Positions 5,446 to 6,868 of a stretch of 6,868 nt of DNA are shown piece after piece. This DNA is from Geobacteraceae bacterium. GTDB lineage: Bacteria; Desulfobacterota; Desulfuromonadia; Geobacterales; Geobacteraceae. How positions within the stretch are numbered: position 1 is the first letter of the stretch; each line of letters begins with the position of its first letter. The notes under the pieces are model-generated. The model made no database searches, was not told the DNA's origin, and worked only from the letters and a program-made list of their open reading frames with translations. The stretch spans positions 1 through 6,868 of the forward strand of contig JAAZOO010000265.1 in NCBI GenBank assembly GCA_012797715.1, given 5' to 3'. Made by a program: the position numbers and the translations under genes.

Positions 5446-6342
5446 ATGAAAAGAAAATTCGATGTGAAGATGGCTTTGATTACCGTATCTGCCGTTGCAG
5501 CGCTGAGCCTGGGTTCCACTGCCTTTGCCGATACCTTTGTTCTGCAAGGCAACTACCTGAAGGTAGGCGTGAGTAATTCCGGCGGTTTGATTGATGACAA
5601 CTTTGCCGCCGGCATTGATTACGCAATCAATGGAGATGCTGCCTGGACAGGGTATGATGTTCTGAAACCCGGGACTCCATTCCAATTCTATTCCATCGGC
5701 GCCGCCGGCACGTGGGGAGCCGCAGGGTACCTTAACGGCAACACTTTCTCCGCCACCACCACAAACACCAGTTCAGGGGACGTCCTGTCGGCGGTGACGA
5801 CCGGAACGTACGGTGCTCTCTCCTTCAGTCAGGTACTTTCATTCAACAGGGATTCCGGCGTCATCTATTTTACTACCTCCTTGACAAACACGGGCAACAC
5901 CACACTGAGCGATGTCGTCTATGCCACCGGTTTCGACCCGGATCAGGATGTATACGCAGGCGGTTGGTATGACACGGTAAACACAATCGGCACGAATCGC
6001 GTTGTCGCCTACGCTCCGGTTACGGGGTGGGGAGCTGCGATTGTAGGGAACGGCGTCATGTCGGTATCCAGGTGGTGGGACCAGAATCCGTACAACCTGT
6101 ATAACGGAGGAGTAAATTTCAGTGACGGCGATGGGGACAATACCATCAACATGGCCTGGTTGCTGGGTGAAATGGATGCGGGACAAACGTATCAAATCAA
6201 CTACCAATATGCCCTCGGCACCGACGAGTCAGGAAACAGCGCAGTCCCCGAGCCGTCGACACTGCTGCTGCTCGGTGCCGGGCTTGCCGGCCTGGGCCTG
6301 GCACGCAGACGGTTCGGCAGCTTGAGCACAAAACGCCGTTGA
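5446..6342 (+). CDS. PEP-CTERM sorting-domain exported protein (298 aa)
   Basis: The product has a signal peptide (residues 1-28, ending STAFA-DT) and a C-terminal PEP-CTERM signal: VPEPST (267-272), the hydrophobic run LLLLGAGLAGLGLA, then RRRF. About 240 residues between them are rich in Gly, Asn, Thr, Ser and Tyr with alternating hydrophobic residues. Examples are TFVLQGNYLKVGVSNSGGL near the N-terminus and SFSQVLSFNRDSGVIYFTTS mid-protein, indicating a beta-sandwich. DGDGDN (227-232) may bind calcium. I cannot name the domain. After the arginine cluster comes a further tail, GSLSTKRR, longer than usual for the signal. The start is ATG 5446, six bases after GGAGG (5435-5439); ATG 5440 abuts the ribosome binding site and is too close. 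A sigma-54-like promoter and upstream box precede it. Predicted fate is export and exosortase cleavage by enzymes encoded elsewhere. Confidence 0.92.
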   Translation: MKRKFDVKMALITVSAVAALSLGSTAFADTFVLQGNYLKVGVSNSGGLIDDNFAAGIDYAINGDAAWTGYDVLKPGTPFQFYSIGAAGTWGAAGYLNGNTFSATTTNTSSGDVLSAVTTGTYGALSFSQVLSFNRDSGVIYFTTSLTNTGNTTLSDVVYATGFDPDQDVYAGGWYDTVNTIGTNRVVAYAPVTGWGAAIVGNGVMSVSRWWDQNPYNLYNGGVNFSDGDGDNTINMAWLLGEMDAGQTYQINYQYALGTDESGNSAVPEPSTLLLLGAGLAGLGLARRRFGSLSTKRR

Positions 6343-6349
6343 TCTTTGT

Positions 6350-6355
6350 TTGACA
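6350..6355 (+). promoter_or_regulatory. Isolated -35-like hexamer in the gap before the small exported-protein gene
   Basis: TTGACA is a perfect -35 hexamer, but no good -10 lies 16-18 bases downstream (ACGTAT at 18 bases matches at only two positions). The next gene may have its own promoter or be read through from the PEP-CTERM gene, since no terminator is visible in the 67-base gap. Confidence 0.15.
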
Positions 6356-6409
6356 AACTGGCGTGCCATGCGAACGTATTGAACCAAACCTGAAGAAAAG
6401 GGGGCGGGC

Positions 6410-6751
6410 ATGGTGAATCGTCGATGTATTGTGATGGCACTGACGGCATTCTTGATGGTGAGCAGCATTTCGTTCAGCAGGGCGGAAGAGACAGCACCCC
6501 AAAGGGAACAAAACCACCCTGAACAGTCCGGCCCCAGCGGCGGAGCCGTTGCCGCCGCCGTCATAGCAGACTTCTTCTACATCCCCGGCAAGGTGGGAGT
6601 CTGCATCACGAGCAGCGCCCTCTATACCATCGGAATGGCACTGACCGGGGGAATGATATACAGGGAGGCCGGGGATTTCGTGCATGACTCCTGCGGCGGT
6701 ACCTGGGTGTTAACAGGCGAGGACTTCATGGGTGCCGAAGACAAGACCTGA
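6410..6751 (+). CDS. Small exported protein of unknown function
   Basis: A 113-residue product with a signal peptide (residues 1-25, ending SFSRA-EE) and a polar Gln/Glu/Pro-rich linker (26-43). A compact C-terminal part follows: AAVIADFFYIPGKVGVC (49-65), a moderately hydrophobic segment to about 82, and CGGTWVLTGEDFMG (95-108). Cys65 and Cys95 could form a disulfide. The order 'hydrophobic helix, Tyr-x-Pro-x-Lys-Val, Gly-rich segment, Gly-Gly-Thr-Trp-Val-Leu-Thr' reminds me of small uncharacterised exported proteins of Geobacter-like bacteria, but I cannot name the family. ATG 6410 follows the purine-rich AAGGGGGCGGGC. The GTG directly after it is an alternative start. The gene ends before a hairpin at 6764-6789 and a strong terminator at 6803-6832. 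Confidence 0.7.
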   Translation: MVNRRCIVMALTAFLMVSSISFSRAEETAPQREQNHPEQSGPSGGAVAAAVIADFFYIPGKVGVCITSSALYTIGMALTGGMIYREAGDFVHDSCGGTWVLTGEDFMGAEDKT

Positions 6752-6763
6752 GAGAGGCGGCGG

Positions 6764-6789
6764 CCGGCGTCCCGCGATGGGACGGCGGG
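6764..6789. repeat. GC-rich hairpin after the small exported-protein gene
   Basis: CGTCCC (6768-6773) pairs with GGGACG (6779-6784) around GCGAT, and the stem extends by three pairs beyond one G-G mismatch. It has no T run; it may protect the 3' end of the transcript or be incidental. Confidence 0.35.
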
Positions 6790-6802
6790 CCCACGAACAG
6801 AA

Positions 6803-6832
6803 AAGGGGTTCCGGCGCAAGCCGGAACCCCTT
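6803..6832. terminator. Bidirectional intrinsic terminator
   Basis: AAGGGGTTCCGGC (6803-6815) pairs perfectly with GCCGGAACCCCTT (6820-6832) around the GCAA tetraloop. The plus-strand side continues with GTTTG after the TT; the minus-strand side ends in TTTT. It lies 51 bases after the stop codon of the small exported-protein gene and 7 bases after the 3' end of the convergent tRNA gene, so it probably serves both. Confidence 0.92.
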
Positions 6833-6839
6833 GTTTGTA

Positions 6840-6868
6840 TGGCGTCCCCGAGACGATTCGAACGTCCG
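6840..6868 (-). tRNA. 3' part of a tRNA gene (Arg-CCU or Glu type acceptor), cut by the window edge
   Basis: On the minus strand the visible end reads a T arm, GGACG-TTCGAAT-CGTCT (five pairs, one of them G-T, around the invariant TTCGAAT loop), then the 3' acceptor strand CGGGGAC, discriminator G and an encoded CCA. The 5' half with the anticodon is outside the window. The implied 5' acceptor GTCCCCG resembles those of E. coli tRNA-Arg(CCU) and tRNA-Glu; the T stem looks to me more like Arg, but the isotype cannot be decided. Confidence 0.88.

Noticed and set aside
1..6868. CRISPR array, transposase, integrase, toxin-antitoxin or restriction cluster
   Set aside because: No regularly spaced direct repeats and no recognisable proteins of these classes are present; the methyltransferase is Dnmt2-like and has no partner nuclease.

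Overview
The window looks like a chromosomal piece of an environmental, probably anaerobic Gram-negative bacterium. My best guess is a relative of Geobacter in the Desulfuromonadia. The reasons are a Dnmt2-type cytosine-C5 methyltransferase (a family with a studied member in Geobacter sulfurreducens), two PEP-CTERM exported proteins (a sorting system of Gram-negative exopolysaccharide producers) that each sit behind a sigma-54-like promoter, and moderately high GC. This assignment is inference; no rRNA or complete tRNA is present to settle it.

Layout. Positions 1-199 form a long, imperfect foldback whose arms pair almost in register over the whole length, followed by a smaller hairpin and a 10-base palindrome (206-245). 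No confident gene lies in 200-593. A Dnmt2-like methyltransferase gene (594-1511, +) comes next and converges on an archaeal-type phosphoenolpyruvate carboxylase gene (1570-3030, -). The carboxylase gene has a 103-base leader with two competing hairpin pairings, and lies downstream of a small exported protein that resembles the surface-adhesin protein E family (3134-3697, -). A region of about 430 bases separates that gene from a PEP-CTERM gene (4132-4758, -), which ends at a clear intrinsic terminator (4077-4106).

A 687-base intergenic region separates this gene from a second, divergent PEP-CTERM gene (5446-6342, +). Each PEP-CTERM gene has a -24/-12 promoter candidate, and further upstream each has a similar 20-21 base box with TTTACA and TGTGTC halves. 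A small exported protein of unknown function (6410-6751, +) follows. A symmetrical terminator at 6803-6832 then serves both this gene and a tRNA gene entering from the right edge on the minus strand (6840-6868, partial).

How the genes relate. The methyltransferase probably acts on tRNA. The carboxylase replenishes oxaloacetate. The two PEP-CTERM proteins are predicted to be exported, processed by an exosortase encoded elsewhere, and switched on together by sigma-54 and an enhancer-binding regulator, possibly PrsR. No mobile element gene, CRISPR array or defence cluster is visible. The best candidates for something undescribed are the 199-base foldback, the shared box at the PEP-CTERM genes, and the two-state leader of the carboxylase gene.
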